NCBI GenBank assembly: GCA_030549495.1
Contig: JAUIRK010000110.1
Location: 806,001-870,000 of the forward strand
Source of the DNA: Nectonema munidae
Taxonomy: Eukaryota; Nematomorpha; Nectonematoida; Nectonematidae
DNA length: 64,000 bases
Direction of reading: 5' to 3'
The notes beneath the pieces were generated by a model. It was given only the letters and a program-made list of their open reading frames with translations. It searched no databases and was not told where the DNA came from. Of this stretch, positions 10,441-22,995 are shown in pieces. The first letter of the stretch is position 1; each line of letters starts with the position of its first letter. The position numbers and the translations under genes are program-made.

Positions 10441-13132
10441 AAGGAACTGACAATGGAAGAAAGTTAAAATATTAACAGGTAATTTTCTTTCTTCTTTTAA
10501 TTTATACTTTTTTCCATTACAAGTTTTTAGATGTTTCCCACAAATTAATTCTATTCCAAAAAATTCTTTATCAAAAAGTATTTTACTCAAAAAAAAGCTT
10601 CTTATATCAATTTCTAGTTTTGCAAAGTTGGTCTTGGAAAAGACGCTTTAAAAGTCAAATTTATATATTTAAAATTCTAAAATATTTTTTTTATATTTAT
10701 AAAAATTTCTTCAAACATTTTATAAGCATGTAAAATATTAATTAAATTTAGCTATTTTTTTTAATATATTTTTTATAAAAACGAAGATCGGACATAAATT
10801 TGCAAATGAAGGAAAGTTTAGAAAAAAAATGTTCCCGAAGTTAAACAGAAATTAGTTGAAGATAATTTTAGCTTTACATTAAAATCATGGGGTTTTATTT
10901 ATTGGCAGGGTGCGTTGATTTCTGAGACTATTTATTCGCTTGAAGAAAACAAAAAGTATCTCCATGAAGAATTTATAAAAGTTTTAAAGATATGAAAATG
11001 ATAAATTTAAAAATAGGAAGCACATATACAAACAGAAGAAAAGAGAAAATTGATTTCAATTTCTTTAATTAATAATCTTTTTCTTATAATTTATCAGCAA
11101 GTAAAAAAATTTAAATCAATTATGCTTGAAATGTTATTTTATTGCATTTAGCTTAGTGCGGAATTTCAAAGAATGGATCCAATTTTGCTGAAAGAAAAAC
11201 CAGATGTCAAAATGTGTGTTTTTGTTGACAGTTTAGTTAAAAATGAAAGATCAGGATGAAATGTTTGAAAACTCAAGGAAAATTGTGCTCGAAGATGACA
11301 ACAACCAATGGTGTAAAGTAAAGCCTAAGTTATTTCATGTACTACTTAGACTGGTATTTAGCTACTTTTATAGTTTTTTTAATACTTTAAATAGTAAATA
11401 AATGTACTACTTTGCAAAGTAATGATAACAATAGGAGTAGTAAAATCATGCATAGTGATGCTTGCTACTTTATGTAGCTACTGATACTCCTTAATTTTTC
11501 CAGTTTCGTGTGTTACGGTAGCTCAGTTAGAGATAAAACATCTTTTTCAAAAGAAGAATTGTGTCTTTAGTAGTAGGACAAGTGTGTTGCCAGCAGTTTA
11601 CAATCGTTAATGGTTTAACAGAACAACAAGGTTTTTTAGATATCTTATTGCGTGAGCTATTGTGATGTAGTGAGTCCCGTTAATTTAAAGTTATTCTATA
11701 ATCTGGTTTAGTTGATGTCGTAAATGAATTTTGAAATTTTATTATTTTATTTCAAAATTTTTTAGTTTTTTTAAACTCAAATATCAGAAGAGAATATTAT
11801 TTTTTTTAAATGTTAATCATTTGCAAATTTTTTAAACATAAAACTTAAAAAAATTAAAAACAAAATAAACAATGGCGAAAAATGAGGGCAAATCATGATA
11901 TGCTTGTACAGACGATTGTTTTGGGTTCGCGGATAGCGAGGAATCTAGGGAATTAACAAGTAAAGAAATCGGATCTGAGCAATTTTATGGCCATAAGCAG
12001 GGGCGGCAGTAAATCATAAAAGTACATGTGTATATACAACACATGCATATGTGAATACACGAGCGCACACAATCCAAGATATATTCAAATCGGAAGGCGA
12101 TAGACTCGGAAGATGCCTTATTACCAATTTATAGGTGTAAGGACACTTCGCCTGGAGACAATTTGACCTGTAGACTATTTGGTGCTGGAACAATTTTTTA
12201 TCAATATATTTAGACGACGAATTGTCGATAGGCTGAATTATCTTTAGGACGTACGATTTTTTTTAACATATCATTCTTATAATTAATTTACTATTTATTT
12301 GACACTTTTAGTGGTAAATGAAGAGTGAATCGCTATTTACTATACTATAGTATCTAAAAACAAATGTTAACGTATACTACTGGAAAATGAAATTGCAAAA
12401 AGAAGCTGATCTTGTCCCGTGTGAAATCGAATATGAATACTAAATACGTGTATATTTGGGACGCAGAATTGAATCCAATATTTTTTATTTTGTCATGCAC
12501 CATAAAGAATGGTGACGTGAAGCACGATTATTATTTAAGAAAGAAGGGAAATTAAATGAAAATGTCGAAACTTTTTTGTTATTAAAGTAGAGTGTATTGT
12601 GCACTTTTCAAAAGTATATGCTACGCGGAGTGAAGTAAGCAGTGATGCTTATTTTAAGAGACATACAGCAATATTTGGTTTTCAGGGAATTTGTGTTTTG
12701 AAATTGTACTTTTGCTAAAAATGTAATGGCTTCAATTCTTTCTTAATATATCTCCAAATAAGAGGGCATTATGTCAATTGATATGAAGACAAGAGGTAAG
12801 AAACAGCGCACTCTTCCGCTAGTTCAATCTTGATAGATATATTTATAAGATATGCCAATTGAAAAAGAGCAAACACGAACTTAAAGTTCAAAATAAGAAA
12901 AGTAAATCATAAATTTAGTAAACATATTCAAGGATAAAGATAAAAGGATATTTGATCGGATCATTTAAGGTATCACATATGGAGAAGGTTAAGACATGTA
13001 GAATGAAAAAATAAGAGCAACGATAAGTAAGTCATATTTGATATAACTTGAATAACTATTTGATTGATAGAAAGACATTTTTCCTAGAAGCGTGTTTCAG
13101 GTCCGGTGCAGTTTTGAGAAGGAAGATGAACT
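10441..13132. other. AT-rich non-coding stretch, no gene seen
   Basis: No exon pair or transposase motif. It contains poly-A/T-rich runs at 10.5-10.85 and 11.75-11.87 kb, and a slightly GC-richer patch at 11.88-12.25 kb without an open frame. Intergenic or flank downstream of gene B. Confidence 0.5.
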
Positions 13133-13323
13133 TCAAATTCTTGTGGTGGGGAACTTTTCTTTGGGAAGATTCACACTTTTAGACATGTGCTCGTAGATGT
13201 AGCAATCGTTTTTGATGGTGGGTTGAGGGCAGTAGTAGATGTCTTGGTTGGTAGGAACGTTCTTTGCGTACTCCCTGCTGACACTGTTCCATCTGTTCAC
13301 GTAATTGCTTTTGTCCTTGTGAA
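13133..13323 (-). CDS. Gene B terminal exon: cytoplasmic tail
   Basis: Last exon of a minus-strand host gene. Acceptor ATTCCTTTAG at 13324 and stop TGA at 13133-13135. It reads HKDKSNYVNRWNSVSREYAK, then NVPTNQDIYYCPQP and KNDCYIYEHMSKSV, ending FPTTRI. Entry phase (two bases, TT) fits the one base left by the membrane exon at 17016-17183, giving NLS-I-HKDK. Codons end mainly in C (AAC, ATC, TAC, ACC), unlike the AT-rich surroundings and like the membrane exon. Tyrosines in DIYYCPQP and CYIYEHM could be signalling sites (inference). No family recognised. The frame also runs upstream of the acceptor to an ATG at 13402, but that part lacks the codon bias. Confidence 0.62.
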
Positions 13324-14950
13324 CTAAAGGAATTTCAAATGTGACAGCAGTAGCAACCCTTTCCACGCACAAAAAGCCACGGTAAAGTAAAAAGGGCCTC
13401 ATTTTAAAAGTGTGCCAAGCAAGATTAAAAAATAAAGCTAAATTTAATATTATAATTAATAAACGGTTTCGAAAGAAAGCATTCCTTTTTTATCAATATA
13501 AATTTATCATTGTTCATAATTATACAAGTGTCTAAACTTTAATTTTATTTGCATATTTAAAAAAGAATAATAAGATGAGATCTTTGGTGAATAAAAAACT
13601 ACATGAATCAAAGCAATGAATAATGCACTAAAAGCGTGTTCGTCGATTCACTAGTATCTCTCTAACCCTTTTTATAAAACTTTATATCGAGGTGGCTATT
13701 TAAGTCAGTACTCGACAGATTAAGAAGGCATTCTAAATTAAACATTAACTACACTAAGCAATCTACCCCAAATTGGAAAATAGATTTACAAACGTTTAAA
13801 AGTGATGTCATTTCAAATATCTAAGACAGGCATGCTCAACCAATATTGACGCTAATTGAATATTTTGTGTGCTCCCCTTCTTTACTTACTATTTATTCTT
13901 ATCTTTGTGAAAATATTTTATGCTATTTTGTAAGAACTTTTGAAAAAAAATAGTGATAAATTATCTACTGTAATACTATTTAAATTGTCTAAAAATTATA
14001 AATAGGTATAACAAAAATTTTTGCTTTTATGAGTTTACATCTCTACCTACCCAATCACTTACCTTTTCTTACCTTCATTTTTTATGAAGAAGTGGTGTCA
14101 ACGAAACACCTAAAATTTGGATCTTACTTTTTTTAAATAAGCCCAAAACCTTATTATACTCTATTATTAATGTAATATAGATCAATTAGTTTTGGAACAA
14201 AATCATGCTAGTTTTATAATTTTCTAATCAAATAAATATAGTTGTATTGGTATCAAAAACAATTTCTGCCAAGTAAACTTTATACTTTTTTAAAGCATAA
14301 ATTTATACTATAAAAATGAAAATAAATTATTTCTAAATTATACTCAAAAAAATATAATTAAAATTGGAATTTTTTGATTAAAAATATTTTTAAATTACTT
14401 TTGAATTTTAAATTTATTTTGAAACTTGTTATTTTTAATATTTTTTTAAAAAATAAACCTGGCTTTAAATTATTTGTCAAATTAGAATTGTGTCGAAAAC
14501 AAAATTATATATTAGAAAATTTTGAATTTTTTTATACTCGATTATTATTTGACTTGGATATTTTAAATATTTTTTTAGCTTAGAATTTTTATACTGGCGT
14601 CAAATCTCTCCAAAAGCGAAAAGTAGAAAATGAAAATAGAAAATTTTAAGATGATTGGACTTTAAGGTATTTTATAATAAAAATATCTTGAAAGTGTTCA
14701 TGCTTAATTTCCCATCAATCAATTCTAGTTTTTATGCATTATAACTGCGACTATCATTATAGTACAGAACATAGAAAGAATTACGATAAACTTACTGGAA
14801 CACATAGAAAAATGAAATTAGAAGAGCTTTAAAAACATGAGTTTTGAACAAGAAATCTCCAAGAAGACTTTTTACAAAGCAGATACACGTGAAAAAGTTA
14901 GTTTTTGGAAAAAGAGCAAAAAAGGCAAACCTTTTATAGATGTATTACCA
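13324..14950. other. Gene B intron, AT-rich, no gene seen
   Basis: Very AT-rich, with low-complexity A/T at 14.3-14.6 kb. The open frame at 14374-14583 is compositional. No conserved motif. Confidence 0.5.
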
Positions 14951-14959
14951 TAGCTTTTA

Positions 14960-15200
14960 ATGAATACTGCCAAGAGAAAAGAAAGATATTTGCTTAAACT
15001 AGTTTATCACGACATACAATTTCTAGAAGAATGGATAATAATCTAGCTGACAATATTCTTCAAAATATGAAGTTATAAATTTCAAAATGTGACTTTTACA
15101 GCCTAGCTTTAGATAAAAGCACTGGTGTGTCGATACAGCGCGTTTTTCAACTGTAAAAGTTTTTTGATGTTGTTACTTGTGATAAAAAAAATATGATTAC
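14960..15200 (+). pseudogene. hAT transposase fragment (GTF2IRD2/ZMYM6-like)
   Basis: Broken frames read ISRRMDNNLADNILQNMK, then CDFYSLALDKSTGVSIQR. This is the SRR..(x)..FxxALDESTD block that carries the first catalytic Asp of this hAT group. In-frame stops are present. It lies in the gene B intron. Confidence 0.6.
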
Positions 15201-15449
15201 AAAAAGAAAGATGTAAGTTTTTTAAAAAATGAACACTGAATAAATGAGTTCTGTTTTCTGACAGACATTTTATCGTATCTTATCTTATATCTACAAGGGA
15301 AGAATCTTTTTTTGTTTTTCATTTACTCGAACCTATTTTTTTATTTTGTGTACCAATTTTTTACTAATCGCAAATTTTTACCTTTTTAATTTTAAAATTC
15401 TTATTAAAAAATTTATTTATTTTCAATTGAATTCCAAAGTTGGAAAAAT

Positions 15450-15768
15450 CATTTTATTCAAATGGCCACAAATCTACGACCTGAATCTCCAGCACAAGCT
15501 ATAAAAGAATGCTCACACTTCCTGTAACTTCATGCGAGTGTGAAAGAAGTATAAGTAGTGCATTACGTAGATTAAACACATATATGAGACAATGAAAAAA
15601 AGTCGCCTGTCTAACCTAGGACTTCTGCACATTCACTACGATGCAGAAATAGATTTGGATAAATTTGTAGATTTTTATGTTCGTAAGCATCCTCGTAGAC
15701 TTGAATTAAACAGCTACTCTGTTAAAAAACTGAAAGTTTTAATTAAATTTTACTTGTATATTTGATAT
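15450..15768 (+). pseudogene. hAT transposase C-terminus (dimerisation region)
   Basis: Reads LPVTSCECERSISSALRRLN, TYMR, then after a frame change SRLSNLGLLHIHYDAEIDLD and KFVDFYVRKHPRRLELN. This is the conserved C-terminal hAT block (CERSFSxLRRLKTYMRxTMxxxRLxxLALLxIH) of the ZMYM1-like group. One frame change separates the halves. The rest of the transposase is missing. Confidence 0.75.
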
Positions 15769-16867
15769 ATTTGTACACAATTATTTAATTATTTTTGTGT
15801 TCAAGTAGAATGTTCAATTAAATAGATTTTTAGAAGTGTCTTTATGTCTAAATTTGAAAATATGTTCAATTTATTTCACCCTCTAAATGTTTACAATAAA
15901 TAAAAGCCTAATGTTTTGATTTTTATTGTAAAAGTTTTTTATTTTTGACTCAGTTTAGAAAAAAAATTATAATAAGAAGTAAATTGTCAGAAGAAAGTAT
16001 TGAATCAACGCAAAGTTAAAATCTATACTTTATTTCTGTTCTATCAGTAATTCAGCAATATTCGCAATGTCACAAAAAGGGTTTAAATGTGAGATTAAGA
16101 AAAAACTTTTACAAAAAGGGCTTTAGGTTAGGAATGGAAAAATAACAATCAAATATACAATAAGATTTATAAAGAATTTATAATCTGTCATTCACGTTTC
16201 ACTATGCTTTTTGTAGTTTGAGTTTTTGTCCAAGAATTGTTCTTGGCTCGCTTCTAAGACGAAGCATATATTTCAGTGAAAAGAAGGTAAAAATGGTGGG
16301 CACAACTGAAAATAAATAAGTAAAGCAACAAAGTGAATACGCTAGCGAAATGATTATTAAAATTACTAGAAGATAATTCGCTGCTAGTTAACTGACTGAC
16401 AGGCGAACTAACCAAAGAACTAACCAAACAAGCAACTAACTAACTTGCCTAAACATCAATCAAACTAACTAAAATAGTTTAGCATAAAGAATTATAAAAT
16501 ATGTTGCTAAAATATGAAAAAATTTAACTTACTATTTTAGCTAAAAATAGTTAACAATTTAACCGTTAATTATTGCATAAATATTTTTGCTCAGGTGATA
16601 GGAATCTGACTACACTACTGTATATTGCTAAGGTACTCTGCAATCTAAAAAAATCATAAGAGATTATCTTTTGGTAAGTACAAAATAACTGCATACTTGT
16701 ACAGTTGCAGGATTCGTTATGATCCTGTCAGCAGTGCTTACTCTAAAAACCAGTGATCAGTTTTTATATTGGCGTTTAGTATAATTTTTCTGCAGTTATT
16801 CAAATATTTTTTGTAAAAGCCGGCTCTTATTAATTAAGTTGTAAATGAGTTATTTTGCACTAGTTTT
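15769..16867. other. Gene B intron, no gene seen
   Basis: AT-rich. It has an AACTAAC/AACTAACC-rich patch at 16.39-16.45 kb. No exon or element recognised. Confidence 0.45.
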
Positions 16868-16993
16868 GATATATCTTTTTTTACTCAATAAATTTCCCCT
16901 TAATATAAGAAAAATGTTTTTATTGTATATATTTATATACTAAATAGTTAAAACATTTTTCTTATATTTATTGAGTAATAAAAAGATATACCA
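16868..16993. repeat. Small foldback repeat
   Basis: Arms around 16870-16924 and 16951-16993 are inverted copies (TACTCAATAAAT, AAGAAAAATGTTTT) round an AT-rich loop. It lies just 3' of the gene B membrane exon, inside the intron. Size fits a tiny MITE. Confidence 0.7.
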
Positions 16994-17015
16994 AATTACC
17001 AAATAAAGGTCTTAC

Positions 17016-17183
17016 TCGAGAGGTTTTGACTATAGCTGCTTCCTTTTCCCTTTTTATAGATGATGAGAGAGAGCATGATGAGTACAGAGACGATGGAGAG
17101 CATAGAGACGAGGATGGCGAGGTAGAAGGACCACTTGGACAGGCAGATGGTCGATGATGCCTTCTTTACTTTGGTGTTATTAT
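17016..17183 (-). CDS. Gene B transmembrane exon
   Basis: 168-nt internal exon. Acceptor ACTTTGCGTATTTCAG and donor CTCTCGA/GTAAGACC. It encodes NNTKVKKASSTICLSK, then a single hydrophobic span WSFYLAILVSMLSIVSVLIM and LSLIIY, then KKGKGSSYSQNLS. The basic residues after the span place the C-terminus in the cytoplasm, so a type I membrane protein. Almost every codon ends in C or G, in sharp contrast to flanks. Enters with two bases and leaves with one, which fits exons 22714-22995 before it and 13133-13323 after it. The upstream ATG at 17253 is in the intron. Confidence 0.75.
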
Positions 17184-17409
17184 CTGAAATACGCAAAGTG
17201 CGCGCTACAAACGCTACGTACTTATCCCGCATTGCATAAGCCTGCCTTGTCATTTACGCACAATGCCGATTCGAATACTCAAACCTTAAGTTTGGTTGAG
17301 ATGAAGGTGACAGGCCGATAGCGTCACACTAAGTGTAAATCACGAGATTATAACCAAAATATCTGCTACCATACTAAAGCAAAGAGAACAATAAAAATTT
17401 GTATGTATG

Positions 17410-18185
17410 ATTTTGAATATATGATTGATGAAGTGGCAAAAGGGAGAAGCTGATAATAGGAGGGGATCTAAATAGTAATGTGGTAAGAATGTTGATGGAT
17501 ATAATAGAATGGACAAACGACAAGATTAAGGAGAAAGAAATGAAGAAATGAAAATTTCTTAGATATAGCTTAAAGAAAAAAAATCTTGGTTTTTAAAAAA
17601 AGGTACAAAAAAGGAATGAACATCTTACACATATACTATCAAAGTAAAGACTAGCTGAATTGATTATATTTTGTTGCATAGAGGTGCGATAAACTTAAAG
17701 AATTGTAAAATCGTTTCTGGTAGTGATATTTTAAGACAACATAGTAAAGTGATTCTTGGCATGTGGAAGAGTAAAGTTAAGAAAAAAAAGTTAAAAAGAT
17801 ATTGGAAGTTGACGGTGATGGCAATAATAAAAATACGCAGAAGAAAACAGGGTAAATAGAAAAGAGAAAGGAAGCTTTTAAGAAATATAACAATATTTAG
17901 AGAGAATGAGTTCTATGAAAAATCAAAAGAGCCAGAAATAAACATGAGAAAATAATGTGATGGAAAGAGGATATAAGACAAGCATTCAAAGAGGGGGAGT
18001 GCAATTTCTAGAGAATGCAAATAACAGAATATGACGCAAAAAAGAGAAAAGTTGGTAGAATAATTGATATTGTAAGAAAGCAGAGAGAGAGAGAGCAGGA
18101 GCTATACGACGAATTGAAAAACAAGAAGGAGGAAACAAACATATACAGAATTGCAAAACGAAGACAAAGAGAGATATGAAATATT
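17410..18185 (+). mobile_element. RTE-like LINE fragment: endonuclease end and linker
   Basis: Broken frames show LIIGGDLNSNV, then a region ending YILLHRGAINLKNCKIVSGS, HSKVILGMWKSKVKKK and, at 18.03-18.17 kb, YDAKKRKVGRI and LYDELKNKKEETNIYRIAKR. This order (GGDLN, DYILxRR, CKxxxG...QHxLVxxD, then NIYRxAKxR) is that of RTE/BovB-type LINEs. A-rich plus strand. No RT follows; a CR1-like copy begins next. Confidence 0.65.
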
Positions 18186-18189
18186 GGAT

Positions 18190-20221
18190 TCCCTATATTA
18201 TTTGCACCATTTACACTTGCCCCATCTTACAAGTCTTCTAATAGGTTAATTCTAATGGGTTTAAATTTTGCATAAATGCCCCTACCCGACCAGCTTCTGG
18301 AACAATAATTGATAATTTTATAATTCCTCAATCAATTTCCACCTTTAAAGCTAATTGAAACAACAATTTCGGACCATTTTCCAATCTTCAACAGCTTATA
18401 CACGCCTTTTTTTGATGGGGAACTTTTTAGTGAGAAATATATGAAACATGATTGGAGTAGTTTCTTGGACAACTACAATTGTCCATAAGATGTTATTCAA
18501 AATCTGGTTCATACTATCTCATCTTCAAATAAGAATTTGAGCTTTAATGGTAAGAACTAATACAGAACCAAGCTTAAGACGTGGATTTCAACTGATGTTT
18601 TGAATATGATGAAAAAACGAGATCAACTATATAAGAAGATTAAAATTCTCGCGAAGATTTTATCTCTTTTGAATTCTTTCAAAAGATTGCGTAATATCAT
18701 TAAAAATAAAATGATATATTTAAAAAAATGTTACTATGAAAAGTTTTTTGCGACAAATTCGGGTTCAAAAGAAGTTTGGGCGAAAGTAAAAAGTGTAATA
18801 AGACCTGAAAAAAACAACCAAAATCAATTGAAATAAATTGTTGCGATCCTAATTTCATTGCTAATTCAATGAATACATTTTTTGCTTTGCCTCCGATAGA
18901 TGAATAATTATTGTTAATGAGAATACCGACTCATCAAAGGGAAATTTATTCATATTAAGAGAAATAAATTCCGTTGAAGTAAAAAAAGCAATTGATTCCT
19001 TACCTAAGAGCAAGTCCAAAGATGCATATGGTGTAAGCGTTTATCATATTAAACTTATAAGCTCCAGTATTTCTATAAAACTATCCCAATGCTTTAACAT
19101 ATGTTTACAAGCCTCCGTTTTATGAAGCTAAACCGAGATGTATCTGTTCAAAAAAAAGAAAATGAATCAAAGATTTTAAAATTCAGAACAATATCAATTG
19201 TGCCTACCTTTGCAAAAAATTTTGAAAAATTAATTTATCTCCAATTTTCTACTTTTTTCGAAAACAATAGGCTTCTGTCTGATTATTATCAATTTGGTTT
19301 TCGTAAAGGGTTCTCAACAGAATTACTTCACTGCTATTTTCTTGACAACGTTGTGTCATATCTTGAAGAAAAAGTTGATGTTGGAGTGATATGTTTGGAT
19401 CTCTCAAAGGCCTTTGACAGTGTCTCACACAATATCCTTTTGAAAAAACTCCTTGGCTACGGTTTTCATGAAGTGACGTTGAAATTTTTTGCATCGTATT
19501 TAGGTGGTAGGAAACAGTTTGTAAACTTTGATGGAGCCAACTCATCTCCCCTCTCTATTAGTAGAGGCGTTCCCCAGGGATTACATTGGGTCCTTTATTT
19601 TTTGTTATATACATGAATGACATCTTTGAATGTACTTCTTTCTTCAATGTTATAATGTATGCGGATGATGTCACCCTTCTTTTTCATTATGATTTGGTTT
19701 ACAGTGACTCTTTTGCACAAAACTTTTCACAAATAAAGCAATGGTGTTTAAACAATCAGCTTACTCTTAATGAATCTAAAACAAAAGTTATGATTATCAC
19801 GTAAAAGTCTAATATTGATTATACACTTTTTTGTAAAGAAAACTTGAATGTCTCTTCCAAAGTTAGTCTCCTTGGTTTAGTCATTGACTATATAGACTAA
19901 CCTTCCAGCAACACATCAATCTTCTCTCATTAAAACTTGGAAAGATTATAGGAATTCTCAAGCACACGCAAAGATTCTTCCCAAGGCATATACTATTAAT
20001 TCTCCTGAAGACTCTCTTTCTTCCCCATCTTTGTTACAGTTTAATTAACTATGGGCACTGCAATTTACACTCACTAGAAGTCTTAAAGCTGTACGAGTTG
20101 TCTCCAAAGCAAAGAAGTTTTCCCACACAAACGACCTTTTTTGAGGCAGAGTCTGCTGAAATTCGAAGATATCTATTTTCAAAAAATTGGTACAAATCTA
20201 AACTCCCCTCATAAAAACTTT
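18190..20221 (+). mobile_element. CR1/Jockey-like LINE fragment with broken RT
   Basis: Endonuclease end (GFKFCINAPTRPASGTIIDN), linker at 18600-18836, then RT pieces. At 19101-19616: FGFRKGFSTELLHCYF, VICLDLSKAFDSVSHNILLK and SRGVPQG. At 19586-19804, after a frame change: MYADDVTLLF. Then the thumb region up to about 20100 (SLLGLVIDYID, LSLKLGKIIGILKHTQRF). Same family as the 60.14-60.99 kb piece (near-identical 3' region) and related to the copy at 1-3.6 kb. It stops abruptly at 20221, where the large inverted repeat begins, so its 3' tail is lost. Confidence 0.85.
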
Positions 20222-20739
20222 CACATCTAGTGAATCAACTTGGACTTTATCTTCTGTCTCATGGAACAGATCATCCTCTTTGCATTAGAGAAAGCGCATT
20301 TTTTAAACCATTTTACTACGCCTTTCTCTTTTAATGACTTTAGACGATTCGTGCGCATTACGGAAAAAGAAATCTTAATTCGCCAATAACTTAGGCGAGT
20401 TTCGTATATTAATGGGCGACTTTTACCCCAGATATTAGCTAAACCTTAGATATTGACTATATACCGAAATATACGGTAATTCGAGTGGTCTAACACTTGC
20501 ACCATCAACTCACTAGTTCTACCTCACGTACTCTATCTTTTACATCATATACTTTTACTATCACATTCATCATATACTTTTACTGCACATCACATTCATA
20601 CACCTTTAATCAATAATCTTGCAATTAATGAATAAAGTAGTTGTGAGAACATTATAATACAACATACAGGAAATGACACAAAGCTATATAAAAAATGAAA
20701 GAAGATTATAATTGTATGTAAGCAATAGTTTAAGAGGAA
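20222..20739 (+). repeat. Left arm of a 0.5-kb inverted repeat
   Basis: Reverse complement of 21497-22012. Includes the complement of the pogo C-terminal coding sequence and the segment ACTTTTACTATCACATTCAT. About 90 per cent match by eye, with small indels. Confidence 0.88.
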
Positions 20740-20823
20740 ACTAATTAAATTAGAATATTTGCCAAGTCATAAGAGCATTTTGTGGTTCTAGGACAGAATG
20801 TCGAAAGACAAAGTGTCAAACAG

Positions 20824-20965
20824 ACAATGATAAATGATAAAGATAGGGGGAAGATAAATGATAATGAAAGAGAGAATAAAGTACAATGTATCGAACAGAC
20901 GATAAATGATAAATAAAGACAGGAGGGGGAAGATAAATGATAATAATGAGAGAGAAAATAAAGTA
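20824..20965. repeat. Two-copy ~70-bp repeat in the loop
   Basis: Two head-to-tail copies of a unit with GGGGGAAGATAAATGATAAT and AGAGA(G)AATAAAGTA. Purine-rich. They lie in the spacer between the inverted arms. Confidence 0.7.
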
Positions 20966-21496
20966 TCCATTTATTTATTTATCATAATTTACATTTATTT
21001 TTTAGTCTGTTAGAGATTTAGTCACAAATTATCTTCCTTCAAGATTATAAATTTCCATTCTACCAAACCCATCATAATGGAAATAATCAAAACCCAATGG
21101 GTGGAAAGAAACTGCTACATGAAGGCTATGATTACGTGATAGATAAAGTGATAACGAATTTATTGGAAATGTGAAAACGACATTATTGTAACGGCAGAGC
21201 AATAACACAAGGTGAAACAATTTGAAATGATTCTAGAGCAAATTCAACAAGGTCACAACAGTTCGTAGTTTTGGTATTAAATTCAAAAAGGAATTTTAAT
21301 GATTCCACAAAGACGGTGAAAATTTAGGGTATATCACCCTATTACCTACTCTTTGCCCTTGAGCATATGTTTTTTCAAAGTACGATGATAAATGTTCATA
21401 CTTAAACGTTTCACAAAAGGACATTTCACTTGAGATCAAATTAAAAAAGAAATTTCTCCAATAGCAATAATTTTAGAAGGATTGTTATAACCAGAG

Positions 21497-22012
21497 TTCC
21501 TCTTAAACTATTGCTTACATACAAATATAATCTTCTTTCATTTTTTATATAACTTTGTGTCATTTCCTGTATGTTGTATTATAATGTTCACACAACTACT
21601 ATATTCATTAATTACAAGATTATTGATTAAAAGTGAATTGCAGTAAAAGTATATGATGAATGTGATAGTAAAAGTATATGGTGTGAAAGATAGAGTACGT
21701 GAGGTAGAACTAGTGAGTTGATGGTGCAAGTGTTAGACCACTGGAATTACCAGATAAGTCCAGCCCCTAAAATTTAAGTCAATATTTAAGGTTTAGCTAA
21801 TATCTGGCGTAAAAGTCGCCGATTAATACGAAACTTGCCTAAGTTATTGGCGAAATAAGATTTCTTTCTCCGTAATGGGCACGAATCGTCTAAAGTCATT
21901 AAAAGAGAAAGGCGTAGTAAAATGGTTTAAAAAATGCGCTTTCTCTAATGCAAAGAGGATGATCTGCTCCATGAGACTGAAGATGAAGTCCAAGTTGATT
22001 CACCAGATGTGG
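21497..22012 (-). repeat. Right arm of the 0.5-kb inverted repeat
   Basis: Inverted copy of 20222-20739, with a 757-bp spacer between arms. The pogo-like coding region continues past the arm end to 22107, so this side holds the more complete copy. Confidence 0.88.
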
Positions 22013-22107
22013 AGTGCGATCCTCGTGATGAAACTGTGTATGATGATTCGTTTGATGAAATTTTTGAATCAGATTATTACTGTTCCAATTTTGATGAAAT
22101 TTTAACT
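21864..22107 (+). pseudogene. pogo/Tigger transposase C-terminus
   Basis: Reads VVKWFKKCAFSNA followed, after a one-base frame change, by DDLLHETEDEVQVDSPDVEC and an acidic tail (DDSFDEIFESDYYCSNFDEI) to a stop. FKKCGISNALDG...EDD and an acidic end are the hallmark C-terminus of pogo/Tigger DDE transposases. The catalytic part is not present here; an unrelated pogo DDE piece lies at 35.86-36.29 kb. Confidence 0.72.
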
Positions 22108-22713
22108 TGTAAATGTAAATACTTTTTTATTTCAATTTTATTTTAGTAATAAATAAAAGATTTAATGTTTTTCTAATTCTTCCTATTTAACACTTTTGAT
22201 TTTTTACGAGAACCCAGAAGAATATAAGATTACGCATTGTTACCTATAACCATATTCCGTGAGATGAAAAGGTTACTGTTATATGAGACTAGCAAAAATT
22301 AGGGATGATTTTTAAGGATTAAAAGCTGCACCGAAACATACGATAGTTGATAAAAAAGAGAAGTAAACATTGCGTAAGAAAATGTAACTTCAAAACCTAT
22401 GTATCTTGCACATGTATATATTTTTTTAGGTATATTTATAAAAAGTAAGCTGGTATTGAAAATACTGAATGCAAATAAATTTTCTCATTTTCTATTAAGC
22501 CTTGGGGTAGCAGCATGACACGTGCCACGAGAAATGAAAATCGTCTTCCTTAAATATACAAAATTTCATTGGAAAAATGAGAGGATTGTGGTGCTCAAAG
22601 GGTTGAAACAAGAACCAGACTTAAAAGTTTTGTAAATGAGAATAATTTCTTCATTTTCACTTTATATTTATGTGGAGTGCGAAAAAGAAAGTGAAATTGA
22701 AAAAAAACATTAC

Positions 22714-22995
22714 CAACGCTGGCCGACTTCAACTGCGAGATGGAGAGTGTGTCAGATTCAATAACTGCGACTGTTTTGCTAAAGAGAACCCGTATTAGAT
22801 TCGTTGTGTTGATGATGATTGTGTGGTTGTGCACTTGCGCTCTTCTTCTTTTCTCCTCAGCGCTTTTTAAGGAGTCTTGTATTAGGGTGTTAATGACGTC
22901 ATTGTCAACCTCTGTGCTGGATTTGGCTTGTGATCTAATGTTAGCAAAATTAATTTTATTCCTCAATGTTTGCAATGCTTTTTCCAAGATGTTCT
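22714..22995 (-). CDS. Gene B extracellular exon (unrecognised)
   Basis: Donor AGCGTTG/GTAATG at 22714 is good; the acceptor near 22995 (TTGTTTCAAAAAG) is weaker, so the 5' edge is uncertain. It reads NILEKALQTLRNKINFANIR, then STEVDNDVINTLIQDSLKSA and EEKRRRAQVHNHTIIINTTN, ending DTLSISQLKSASV. It leaves one base, which fits the membrane exon (SASV-D-NNTKVKK). Potential N-glycosylation at NHT and NTT. Helical, charged centre. No family recognised. Being upstream of the membrane span, it should be outside the cell (inference). The 5.5-kb intron that follows holds the RTE/CR1/pogo pieces. Confidence 0.55.

Noticed and set aside
11505-11590. GGTAGCTCAGTTAGAG, an A-box-like sequence
   Set aside because: No B box at the right distance and no acceptor stem, so not called as tRNA or SINE.
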